From positions 1 through 31,839 of the forward strand of contig CALZKX010000281.1 of NCBI GenBank assembly GCA_945788155.1: DNA of 31,839 nt, written 5' to 3'. The translations under genes were made by a program, and so were the position numbers. Positions 22,244 to 29,937 of the stretch are shown here, in pieces. Numbering within the stretch: position 1 is the first letter of the stretch; each line of letters begins with the position of its first letter. This DNA is from an uncultured Flavobacteriaceae bacterium (GTDB lineage: Bacteria > Bacteroidota > Bacteroidia > Flavobacteriales > Flavobacteriaceae). The notes beneath the pieces are model-generated. The model had not been told where the DNA came from and ran no database searches. It was given only the letters and a program-made list of their open reading frames with translations.

Positions 22244-23974
22244 ATGAAAAAAATAAATAATTTAATAAAATTGGTATTGTTTTGCGGAGTGGTATTATTA
22301 TCCTCATGTGAAACTACTAATGTAGACATAACTAAAAATCCAAATGCCTTGACGCCAGATCAGGCTAATCCAGATTTTTTCTTGAACAGCGTTCAAGTTA
22401 ATTTTGCATTCTTTGTTGAAGGCTTTGGTAGAACCGGTTCTCAAATGACACGTATTGATTATATGTCAGGTAGAGACTATACTAATGCTTTTTCCCCTAC
22501 ATCATTCGATGGAAGGTGGAGTTCAGCATATAGAGGAATGCTACTAGATTTAAAAACAATGAATAGCTTAGCTGAAGAATCAGGTTTAACACACCACATT
22601 GCTATGGGACAAGTTATGCAATCATACATACTTATGACCTTGGTTGACTTTTTTGGTGACATCCCTTACACAGAAGCATTATTGGGTGGTGAAAATTTAA
22701 ATCCTGCCTCTGATAGTGGTGTAAGTGTTTATGCAGCTGCAATAACATTATTAGACTCTGCAATTACGAATTTTAACGATACAGCTCTTGCTGATCCGGA
22801 ACTTGATTTCTTTTACGATGGAGATTGGGATAAATGGATAAAAGCTGCTAATACACTTAAAATGAAGGCTTATATGGCTACTAGATTAGTAGATGGCAGT
22901 GCCATTGGTAGTTTTAATTCTATCGTAGGTACTGGAAATTATATTGCATCAACCGCTGATGATTTCCAATTTAACTGGGGTAAAAATGTTTTACAACCAG
23001 ATACTCGTCATCCAGCTTACAGTGCAAGTTATACCACTACTGGTGGCGGTAGATATATGTCTAATTCTTTAATGGATTACATGGCTGGAACAGATCCTGA
23101 TGCTTATTCTAGTCCATCTAGATTTGATATTCGAACTTTATTCTATTTCTATAGACAAGTTAGTCAAACTCCAGGGATAGGTGGAGAACCAGCTGATGAA
23201 GAGGTTCTTGAGTGTGGATTAATTAATCCTCCTCCTCACTATGCAGGTTACACATATTGTGGTGTTCCTAAAGGTTGGTGGGGAAGAGACCATGGTAATG
23301 ACAATGGTATTCCACCAGATGGTTTCTTAAGAACTTTAAATGGTGTATACCCTGCTGGTGGTACTCTTGATGACTTATCTTACGATCCACAAGTAAATGG
23401 TGATGGTAATGGTGGTGCAGGTATTACTCCAATTATGTTAGCCTCTTGGACAAAATTTATGATAGCGGAAACACAAATGATTGCTGGAGAAATTCCTACT
23501 GCTAAGACAACAATGTTTGAAGGTATAAATATGTCTATAGATAAAGTAATTAATTTTTCTCCTAAAACAGATAGATATAATTGGATTTTTGGTAATGGTG
23601 CCAATCCAGATGATCCTCTTGATGAAGGTCCAAATTTAGCTTTAGAATCTGACTACATAGATTGGTTTAATGCTGACTTATCCGCTGAATGGGATGCAGG
23701 GTCAACTAGCGATAAATGGGACATTTTATCTATGCAATATTTTGTTGCTATGTTTGGCAATGGAACTGATGCTTATAACTTTTATAGAAGAACAGGGTAT
23801 CCTACAACATTACAGCCAAATATTGAGCCTACTCCTGGAGGGTTTATCCGATCGTTTTTCTATCCAGCAAACTATACTAATACTAACTCAAACGCAACTC
23901 AAAAAAGTGGAGTAGATATTCAAGTATTCTGGGACACAAACCCAGCATCTCCAGGTTTTCCTGTTGCAAATTAA
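22244..23974 (+). CDS. SusD/RagB-family nutrient-binding outer membrane lipoprotein
   Basis: Surface lipoprotein that forms the lid over SusC and captures nutrient. It is 576 residues. Lipobox LLSSC with lipidated Cys22. The N-terminal helical region has the SusD-like pattern (PNALTPDQANPDFFLNSVQ; RWSSAYRGML; SYILMTLVDFFGDIPYTEAL), which points to the SusD-like_2 branch. Two cysteines (Cys324, Cys339) bracket a loop that could be disulfide-closed; right after comes GWWGRDHGNDNGIPPDG (about 344-360) and later NGDGNGG (385-391), both Asp/Asn/Gly-rich and possibly metal-binding. The partner genes lie 24 and 12 bases away. Confidence 0.9.
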   Translation: MKKINNLIKLVLFCGVVLLSSCETTNVDITKNPNALTPDQANPDFFLNSVQVNFAFFVEGFGRTGSQMTRIDYMSGRDYTNAFSPTSFDGRWSSAYRGMLLDLKTMNSLAEESGLTHHIAMGQVMQSYILMTLVDFFGDIPYTEALLGGENLNPASDSGVSVYAAAITLLDSAITNFNDTALADPELDFFYDGDWDKWIKAANTLKMKAYMATRLVDGSAIGSFNSIVGTGNYIASTADDFQFNWGKNVLQPDTRHPAYSASYTTTGGGRYMSNSLMDYMAGTDPDAYSSPSRFDIRTLFYFYRQVSQTPGIGGEPADEEVLECGLINPPPHYAGYTYCGVPKGWWGRDHGNDNGIPPDGFLRTLNGVYPAGGTLDDLSYDPQVNGDGNGGAGITPIMLASWTKFMIAETQMIAGEIPTAKTTMFEGINMSIDKVINFSPKTDRYNWIFGNGANPDDPLDEGPNLALESDYIDWFNADLSAEWDAGSTSDKWDILSMQYFVAMFGNGTDAYNFYRRTGYPTTLQPNIEPTPGGFIRSFFYPANYTNTNSNATQKSGVDIQVFWDTNPASPGFPVAN

Positions 23975-23986
23975 ATATAAGATAAG

Positions 23987-24913
23987 ATGAAAAAAATAAT
24001 AAATAAATATATATTAATTGTATTAGCAGTATCTACTTTTAATAGTTGTTCAAACGATCCTGATAATGCAATATATAGTGTTTTTGATGGCGTAGAATAT
24101 GGTGCTGTACTGAGAACACTAGATATTACCAGTCCTACTTTTGACGTGGTAGATCTTTCTTCATATTTTGAAGTAATAATAGAAGAGCAAGACGAAGATT
24201 TTGGAGGTTTACTCTCTCAAGTAGAGGTTTATATTAATACTGATGGAGCATCTGAAGCATTAGTGACAACAATACCTGCTTCAGAATTTACAACAAGTAG
24301 TAATGGGTTGCCAAGTACATCTATAAGAATAACCCTTCAAGAGTCTTTAACCGCTTTAGGCTTACCATCTAATGGGGTTGCTTGTGGTGACCAAATGGTA
24401 ATACGTTTAAAAGTAGATTTAACAGATGGTAGATCATTTAGCGCTGAAGATGGTAGTGGTAGTTTACAGGGTTCTTACTTTAAATCACCATATATCTATA
24501 GCGCGAATGTTGTTGCTAATTTACCTTCAGATAACGTATATTCTGGGCAATATTTATTAGAGACTGTTGTACGTGGAGATATATTTGGTGCAACAGATTA
24601 TACTGATGGTATTTATACCATTGAAGCTACAGGTGGAGCATCACGAGTTATTAGAGATGTCCCAACATTGCCTGAATTTGGTTATGGACCTCAAGATATA
24701 GCTCTTGACTTTATTTGCGGAGAAATAATTCTTTCAGGGCCATTAGGTGCTGGTTGTGCTGGTGGTGATCTCGTTAGTGGACCCGCTGAAGTTAATTCTA
24801 CTTATAATCTCGCAACTCCAGACGATAGTTCTTTTATTGTGACTTATACCTCTGATATTAATGATGGTTGTGGGTCAAAAAAACAAGCAAGTTTCAGGCT
24901 TACTAAACAGTAA
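23987..24913 (+). CDS. Uncharacterised lipoprotein of the SusC/D unit
   Basis: Third gene of the unit, 12 bases after susD. It is 308 residues. Signal peptide with lipobox FNSC, lipidated Cys21, followed by the acidic SNDPD, which fits a surface-export signal in Bacteroidota lipoproteins. The rest is beta-rich, with several cysteines (for example in GVACGDQ, FICGE, GAGCAGG, DGCGSKK) suggesting extracellular disulfides. No catalytic motif is visible. By position it may be an accessory ligand-binding protein, as surface glycan-binding proteins are in Sus systems, but that is inference. A strong terminator follows 29 bases after the stop. Confidence 0.8.
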   Translation: MKKIINKYILIVLAVSTFNSCSNDPDNAIYSVFDGVEYGAVLRTLDITSPTFDVVDLSSYFEVIIEEQDEDFGGLLSQVEVYINTDGASEALVTTIPASEFTTSSNGLPSTSIRITLQESLTALGLPSNGVACGDQMVIRLKVDLTDGRSFSAEDGSGSLQGSYFKSPYIYSANVVANLPSDNVYSGQYLLETVVRGDIFGATDYTDGIYTIEATGGASRVIRDVPTLPEFGYGPQDIALDFICGEIILSGPLGAGCAGGDLVSGPAEVNSTYNLATPDDSSFIVTYTSDINDGCGSKKQASFRLTKQ

Positions 24914-24942
24914 ATAAGTTTTAATACTTAAAAGACTTTATT

Positions 24943-24974
24943 AACCATCATGCAATTGCATGATGGTTTTTTTT
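24943..24974 (+). terminator. Intrinsic terminator of the susC-susD-lipoprotein unit
   Basis: A perfect 26-base palindrome (AACCATCATGCAA and its complement, 24943-24968) runs into eight T (24967-24974). It is the only textbook intrinsic terminator in the window and ends the three-gene unit. Confidence 0.9.
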
Positions 24975-25041
24975 ATCCTATTCTTAAATAACCTTTTGTG
25001 TGCAAAAACAATTCAACAATAACTAATCTAATAATTGCGTT

Positions 25042-25072
25042 TTTGTTTTATAATATATTATTCGTACTTTTA
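25042..25072 (+). promoter_or_regulatory. Promoter of the secreted protein gene at 25093
   Basis: TTTG (25042-25045), 19 bases, then TACTTTTA (25065-25072): one mismatch from the Bacteroidota TTTG-N19-TAnnTTTG consensus. The predicted start near 25077 gives a leader of about 16 bases. Confidence 0.65.
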
Positions 25073-25092
25073 ATAATATAAAATTATACATC

Positions 25093-25836
25093 ATGAAAAA
25101 GAATTTATTAGTATTAATTGTCTTGATTCCATTTTTAATAAATGCACAAACTGTAATTAGCCAAAACCTTAATAGTTCAAATCTTGCGTCAACAGGAGAG
25201 TATAGAATGCAAGAAGTATTTATGTCTCTTGTTAACAACCTTGATAAATCGCTTTATGTTAACGAAGAAAATGTAATAGGAAGTAAGTATTTTATTGATT
25301 CATTTTTATTAGGAAAAGTATTTGTTAATAATAAAGTCGCTAAAGAGTTATTTGCTGCAAGATATAATGCCTATTTTGATGTGATAGAAGTTAAAAAAGA
25401 AAATACAATAGAAATTTTAGTAAAAGCGTTAAATATTAGTTGTTCTATTGCTGGTAAATTATATGTGTATCAAAAATATTTGCCTAACAAAAGTGATACT
25501 GGAAAATTAGGATATCTAAAAGTTATCCATGACGGCGAAAAAATAACTTTATTAAAACAGGAACTGGTAAAGTATAGAGAACCGAAACCTGCAAAAACGT
25601 CATTAACTAGTTCGTTTCCTGCAAAATTTGTACAATATGAAAACTATTACTTTCTAGATAATACTAAAGATATTGCTTTACCTATAACGAAAAAAACTAT
25701 TTATAATGCTTTTGACGACTCTTATGATTCATTAATGAAATCGTTTATTAAAAAAGAAAAAGTAGATATTGACAACGAAAGCGATTTAATTAAATTGTTT
25801 GCTCACTATGATACATTGGTGAATCAACTAAATTAA
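25093..25836 (+). CDS. Uncharacterised secreted protein (flavobacterial)
   Basis: It has 247 residues. Signal peptide MKKNLLVLIVLIPFLINAQ, probably cleaved after Ala18, so it is exported to the periplasm or beyond. No lipobox, no membrane segment after the signal, no enzyme motif. The middle (VIGSKYFIDSFLLGKVFVNN; NAYFDVIEVKKENTIEILVK) looks like beta-strands; the C-terminal 60 residues (DIALPITKKTIYNAFDDSYD, then SFIKKEKVDIDNESDLIKLF) look helical. I recall similar small proteins with this TKK...F(I/L)KK tail only from flavobacteria, none with known function. Monocistronic: own promoter, terminator of the previous unit upstream, non-coding DNA after it. Confidence 0.75.
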   Translation: MKKNLLVLIVLIPFLINAQTVISQNLNSSNLASTGEYRMQEVFMSLVNNLDKSLYVNEENVIGSKYFIDSFLLGKVFVNNKVAKELFAARYNAYFDVIEVKKENTIEILVKALNISCSIAGKLYVYQKYLPNKSDTGKLGYLKVIHDGEKITLLKQELVKYREPKPAKTSLTSSFPAKFVQYENYYFLDNTKDIALPITKKTIYNAFDDSYDSLMKSFIKKEKVDIDNESDLIKLFAHYDTLVNQLN

Positions 25837-25839
25837 TAG

Positions 25840-26027
25840 TTAACCATAGTTTATCCAATTATTAGAATTAGAAGAGTTTTTTTTCCATAGTTTAATATCA
25901 ACACTTTATCTCCTTTCAGATAAATATCAAGGTCACCATCATTATCTTAAAATCATTAAGTTAAATATTCTACATCTTCAGTATTAAATGCAACATCAGC
26001 CTAGTTGTCACCTTTGTAAAAGCCACT
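25840..26027 (-). pseudogene. Decayed FG-GAP/VCBS-like gene fragment
   Basis: One minus-strand frame reads SGFYKGDN-stop-ADVAFNTEDVEYLT, three stops around one Phe, then DNDGDLDIYLKGDKVLILNYG. Restoring the stops gives two successive GD..ADVAF and (D)F(D)DNDGDLDI units, as in FG-GAP or calcium-binding beta-propeller repeats. Stops are at 26001-26003, 25956-25958, 25953-25955 and 25947-25949. A one-base slip in the run of eight A (25877-25884) switches to a frame ending NSSNSNNWINYG before TAA 25840-25842. No intact parent gene is in the window. The reading is by eye; chance is possible but unlikely for DNDGDLDI. Confidence 0.5.
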
Positions 26028-26181
26028 TCAGATTGAATTTCAATACACTTGTAAACTCTTAAATATTTTTGTTAAAGGTGTAACTATATTTAAAACTATT
26101 TTTTAATCTTAAAAATGAATTAATCTTTATAAATAATTCTAAAAAACTGACTTCGTATAAAGAAATCGTACTTATAATTCC

Positions 26182-26189
26182 TACTTTTG
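26182..26189 (+). promoter_or_regulatory. -7 box just upstream of rlmB
   Basis: TACTTTTG matches TAnnTTTG exactly and ends 5 bases before the rlmB ATG (26195), so transcription would begin 0-3 bases from the start codon. No TTTG or TTG lies at the proper -33 distance, which lowers confidence. Confidence 0.45.
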
Positions 26190-26194
26190 CTCTC

Positions 26195-26932
26195 ATGCAA
26201 AAAGAAACCAAAATATTTGGTATAAGAGCCATCATTGAAGCCATTAAATCTGGAAAAACCATAGATAAGGTATTTGTACAAAAAGGGCTTAAAGGCGAAT
26301 TATTTCTTGAATTAGAAACTCTCTTAAGAAAGGAAGGCATAAATACATCATACGTTCCTGTTGAAAAGCTTAATAGATTGACTAAAAATAACCATCAAGG
26401 TGTTGTGGCTCAAATTTCGCCAATTGAATTTTATAATCTTGATAATTTAGTTTTAAACGTTATTGAATCTGGTAAAACACCCTTATTTTTACTTTTAGAT
26501 CAAATAAATGATGTTCGAAATTTTGGCGCTATTATACGTACCGCAGAGTGTACAGGCGTTAATGGTATCATTATTCAAAAAAAAGGTGGTGCGCCAGTAA
26601 ATGGCGATACTATTAAAACAAGTGTTGGAGCCGTTTTTAACGTACCTATCTGTAAAGTTGACCATATAAAAGATGCTATGTTTCATTTACAGGCCTCTGG
26701 TATTAAAGTAATTGCTGCAACAGAGAAAACTGATAATACGCTCTACGATGTATCATTTACCGAACCTTGCGCATTAATAATGGGATCTGAAGGCAAAGGT
26801 GTTTCACCTTCTATATTAAAACTGGCTGACGATAAAGCCAAACTACCAATGTATGGAAGCATAGGTTCTCTTAATGTTTCTGTAGCTTGTGGTGCCTTTT
26901 TGTATGAAGTGGTTAGGCAAAGATTATCTTAA
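26195..26932 (+). CDS. rlmB: 23S rRNA (guanosine-2'-O-)-methyltransferase, TrmH/SpoU family
   Basis: SPOUT-class RNA methyltransferase, most likely RlmB, which methylates the 2'-O of G2251 in the P loop of 23S rRNA using S-adenosylmethionine. It is 245 residues, the same size as E. coli RlmB. N-terminal substrate-binding domain 4-80 (FGIRAIIEAI; NHQGVVAQIS). Motif 1 NDVRNFGAIIRTAECTG (105-121), motif 2 IMGSEGKGVS (195-204) and motif 3 IGSLNVSVACGAFLYEVVRQ (223-242), which forms the knotted cofactor site, are all complete. Another TrmH-type target cannot be excluded. Monocistronic, possibly leaderless. Confidence 0.88.
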   Translation: MQKETKIFGIRAIIEAIKSGKTIDKVFVQKGLKGELFLELETLLRKEGINTSYVPVEKLNRLTKNNHQGVVAQISPIEFYNLDNLVLNVIESGKTPLFLLLDQINDVRNFGAIIRTAECTGVNGIIIQKKGGAPVNGDTIKTSVGAVFNVPICKVDHIKDAMFHLQASGIKVIAATEKTDNTLYDVSFTEPCALIMGSEGKGVSPSILKLADDKAKLPMYGSIGSLNVSVACGAFLYEVVRQRLS

Positions 26933-26957
26933 ATTGTAAGACTTTTGGGATTAAACA

Positions 26958-27683
26958 TTATTCTTTATTTTCTTTAAAAGTATAATTAACTATAGGATTC
27001 TCCTGTTCTACATCTGGCTCGATATGCTCTATAAAGTTTCCGTTTTCATCAAAATGCTTTAAAAAAGGGTCTTCATTTTCATTATAATTAGGTTGTTCCC
27101 AAGCATACTTTTTAGGTTTTATAATCGATTTTCTAAAAAACAAAGCAAAAACAAACCCAATGATTAATCCAGATAAATGTCCTTCCCAAGACACTTTTTC
27201 CTTAATTGGAAATACATACCATATCATTGAGCCATAAAGAAACACCACTAATAATGATAATGCAATAAGCCTAAAATGCTTAACAAAAATACCTTTGAAA
27301 AGGATAAAACTCATCAATACATAAATCAACCCACTTGCTCCAATATGAAAAGCAGGTCGTGCAATAAACCAAGTTAGCAGTCCAGAAAATAAAATACCAA
27401 AGCCAATAACTTTCCAAGAAATGGAACGATAGAAATAAAACAGAGCCATAGACAGTACAAAAAGAGGAATTGAATTATGATACAAATGCTCTATACTACC
27501 ATGTATAAAAGGGCTAAAAATTATACCTTTTAAACCACTTAAAGTTCTAGGATATACTCCAAGCTCATTAAAACTAAATCCAAACCGAACTTCAAACCAA
27601 AAAACTAGCCAAATAAGCATTACAAATGCTATTGGATAACCAACAACTCCTGTTGTGTATTTAAATTGATCTTGATTGCTCAT
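26958..27683 (-). CDS. Rhomboid family intramembrane serine protease
   Basis: Inner-membrane protease that cuts transmembrane substrates. It is 241 residues with about six hydrophobic segments. The nucleophile is Ser117 in GASG (115-118) and the partner is His169 in EGHLSG; HGSIEHLYHN (61-70) gives the conserved HxxxxHxxxN-type oxyanion residues. The last 50 residues are cytosolic and acidic (NENEDPFLKHFDENGNFIEH), with no zinc domain. Convergent with rlmB (25 bases apart, no clear terminator) and divergent from rarA. Substrate unknown. Confidence 0.88.
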   Translation of the reverse strand: MSNQDQFKYTTGVVGYPIAFVMLIWLVFWFEVRFGFSFNELGVYPRTLSGLKGIIFSPFIHGSIEHLYHNSIPLFVLSMALFYFYRSISWKVIGFGILFSGLLTWFIARPAFHIGASGLIYVLMSFILFKGIFVKHFRLIALSLLVVFLYGSMIWYVFPIKEKVSWEGHLSGLIIGFVFALFFRKSIIKPKKYAWEQPNYNENEDPFLKHFDENGNFIEHIEPDVEQENPIVNYTFKENKE

Positions 27684-27718
27684 GGTACTTTTTAGTCGTA
27701 ACGAATCAAATAACTAAC

Positions 27719-27726
27719 CAAAACTA
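27719..27726 (-). promoter_or_regulatory. -7 box of the rhomboid gene
   Basis: On the minus strand TAGTTTTG matches TAnnTTTG exactly, 36 bases upstream of the ATG at 27683; start near 27714. A clear -33 TTTG at 19-21 bases is not seen. Confidence 0.4.
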
Positions 27727-27768
27727 TTGATAATGAAACTTTGTCATTAAAATAATAAATAATTCGCT

Positions 27769-27776
27769 TAATTTTA
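27769..27776 (+). promoter_or_regulatory. Weak -7 box just upstream of rarA
   Basis: TAATTTTA is one mismatch from TAnnTTTG and ends 4 bases before the rarA ATG (27781), which would give a leaderless or nearly leaderless mRNA. A TTTG at 27740-27743 is 25 bases away, longer than the preferred spacer. Confidence 0.3.
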
Positions 27777-27780
27777 CAAT

Positions 27781-29058
27781 ATGAATGAACCTTTAGCAGA
27801 ACGTTTAAGACCAAAAACCCTGGAAGATTACATTAGTCAGTCGCATTTGATTGGTCCTAATGGATCGTTAACAAGTTCTATTAAACAAGGAATCATTCCT
27901 TCAATAATTTTTTGGGGACCTCCAGGAATTGGCAAAACAACTTTAGCGCACATTATTGCCAACGAATCTAAAAGACCTTTTTACACGCTGAGTGCAATTA
28001 ACTCTGGAGTAAAGGATGTGCGTGAAGTAATTGATAAAGCAAAACAAAGCGGTGGCTTGTTTACAACAAAAAATCCTATTTTGTTTATTGATGAAATACA
28101 TCGCTTTAGTAAATCTCAACAAGATTCTTTATTACAAGCGGTGGAAAAAGGCTGGGTTACTTTAATTGGAGCCACCACCGAAAATCCAAGTTTTGAAGTG
28201 ATTCCAGCATTGTTATCGCGTTGTCAAGTTTATATTTTAAATTCGTTTGACAAAAACGATTTAGAAAGCCTTTTAAAGCGTGCTGTGGAAAAAGATGCCA
28301 TTCTATCCCAAAAGAGCATTATTATCGACGAAACGGAAGCTCTGTTGCGTCTTTCTGGAGGCGATGCTAGAAAATTGTTGAATATTTTCGAGTTAATCGT
28401 TAATTCTTACGATTCTAATAAAATTATTATCACAAATGAGGCTGTTTTACAAAAAGTACAAAACAATACAGTTCGATACGATAAAACTGGCGAACAACAT
28501 TACGATATCATTTCCGCATTAATAAAATCTATTAGAGGTAGTGATCCAAATGCTGCTGTGTATTGGTTAGCTAGAATGATTGAAGGTGGCGAAGATGTGA
28601 AATTTATTGCACGTAGATTACTTATTCTAGCAAGTGAGGATATTGGAAACGCCAATCCAACTGCTTTGGTAATCGCTAACAGTACATTTCAAGCAGTTTC
28701 GACCATTGGTAATCCGGAATCTAGAATTATACTAAGCCAATGTGTTACATATTTAGCATGTTCGCCAAAGAGTAATGCAGCTTACAAAGCCATAAAGGAT
28801 GCACAACAGTTAGTACAAGAAACTGGTGATTTGAGTGTGCCGCTTTCCTTACGTAATGCACCAACAAAATTAATGAAAGAATTAGGTTATGGCGATAATT
28901 ACCAATACGCACATAACCATAAAAACAGCTTTGCACTTCATGAATTTTTACCAGATGACATTAAAAACACAAAGCTCTATAATCCTGGTGATAATCCTCG
29001 TGAAAATGGATTACGTGAATTTTTAAAAACCCGATGGAAAGATAAATATGAGTATTAA
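27781..29058 (+). CDS. rarA: Replication-associated recombination protein A (RarA/MgsA, AAA+ ATPase)
   Basis: AAA+ ATPase related to clamp loaders that acts at stalled replication forks. It is 425 residues. Walker A GPPGIGKT (46-53), Walker B LFIDEIHRF (101-109), sensor-1 region GATTENPSF (130-138) and the arginine finger LLSRC (144-148). The C-terminal tetramerisation part includes KSIRGSDPNAAVYWLARMIE and EDIGNANPTALVIANSTFQA, followed by PLSLRNAPTKLMKELGYG near the end. Full length. Its TAA overlaps the stop of the convergent gene at 29055. Confidence 0.96.
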   Translation: MNEPLAERLRPKTLEDYISQSHLIGPNGSLTSSIKQGIIPSIIFWGPPGIGKTTLAHIIANESKRPFYTLSAINSGVKDVREVIDKAKQSGGLFTTKNPILFIDEIHRFSKSQQDSLLQAVEKGWVTLIGATTENPSFEVIPALLSRCQVYILNSFDKNDLESLLKRAVEKDAILSQKSIIIDETEALLRLSGGDARKLLNIFELIVNSYDSNKIIITNEAVLQKVQNNTVRYDKTGEQHYDIISALIKSIRGSDPNAAVYWLARMIEGGEDVKFIARRLLILASEDIGNANPTALVIANSTFQAVSTIGNPESRIILSQCVTYLACSPKSNAAYKAIKDAQQLVQETGDLSVPLSLRNAPTKLMKELGYGDNYQYAHNHKNSFALHEFLPDDIKNTKLYNPGDNPRENGLREFLKTRWKDKYEY

Positions 29059-29888
29059 AATTTAATTTCTAATGTTTTGGAAATAGATTTTCCATCAACC
29101 AAATATTCTATAATCCAAACCTTTTCCTTTTTGTAAACTATACCATTTTGATTTTTAATGATATAAATCTCTTTCAACGCTGTTTTTTGAATTATATATT
29201 CTATTTTATTTGTGCCAATATTAATTAATTCAAATCCATTATTTACTGGTATTGCCTTTAAATAGCTTGTATTATTGTCTTTTATAATTTCATCAGGCAA
29301 AATTTTACGTCCATCATCTTCTTTTGTTTTAACAATAATCTCTTTATCTTTTTCTTCTTTTAGTTCATCCTTTAATTTTCCCACTAGCTTTTTAGCTATA
29401 GCTGCTTCATCTTCAGAATTTTTTTCATCAGCTCTCGAGATAATATCTTTATTTGGTATGTAATGATAGTTTATGCCTTCGAATGATTCAAAAGCTCTAT
29501 TTAATGCTTCCTTATAAGCAATACCATACTCCTTAACTTTAGACTGTCCAATTTTAGATTCAAAAACAATGTCTCCATCGCAATTTTTCAAAACTACTTT
29601 TAGCTTTGTCATAAGCATACTATTAATATTCATTACATCAGCCTTTAATGCAAGACAATTGTTCCTTTTATAATCCGTTTCTTTTATTTCTTCTTGCATA
29701 AAAGCATTTAATCCATTTTTTCTTAAAAGGAATCTTGTAATAGTATTTAATCTGAAAGCATCCTTTCCTTTTACAAATTCATAAAAATGGGGTACTACTA
29801 CATATTTATAATCGTTTATACTAGATTGTGCTTTTGCAAAAATAACAACCCCTAAAACTAGAATTAATGTGATAACTTTTTTTTTCAT
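29055..29888 (-). CDS. Uncharacterised secreted protein, flavobacterial, next to rarA
   Basis: It has 277 residues with signal peptide MKKKVITLILVLGVVIFAKA, cleaved near Ala20/Gln21. Three parts are visible: an N-terminal domain (about 22-140) with NDYKYVVVPHFYEFVKGKDA, CLALKADVMN and VVLKNCDGDIVFES; a charged, low-complexity linker (about 150-200, rich in Lys/Glu/Asp); and a C-terminal beta segment with IYIIKNQNGIVYKKEKVWII. I recall the same arrangement in flavobacterial proteins annotated only as hypothetical. Two cysteines (CLAL and NCDG) could form a disulfide. A weak -7-like TATATTTA lies at 29920-29927. No function can be assigned. Confidence 0.75.
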   Translation of the reverse strand: MKKKVITLILVLGVVIFAKAQSSINDYKYVVVPHFYEFVKGKDAFRLNTITRFLLRKNGLNAFMQEEIKETDYKRNNCLALKADVMNINSMLMTKLKVVLKNCDGDIVFESKIGQSKVKEYGIAYKEALNRAFESFEGINYHYIPNKDIISRADEKNSEDEAAIAKKLVGKLKDELKEEKDKEIIVKTKEDDGRKILPDEIIKDNNTSYLKAIPVNNGFELINIGTNKIEYIIQKTALKEIYIIKNQNGIVYKKEKVWIIEYLVDGKSISKTLEIKF

Positions 29889-29937
29889 CTGTATAATTTT
29901 ATTGCTTTGTTAAGAATTGTAAATATACATTTTGTAA

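Noticed and set aside
26059..26340. 93-residue minus-strand frame across the start of rlmB
   Set aside because: It runs antisense through rlmB with low-complexity sequence and no homologue-like motif.
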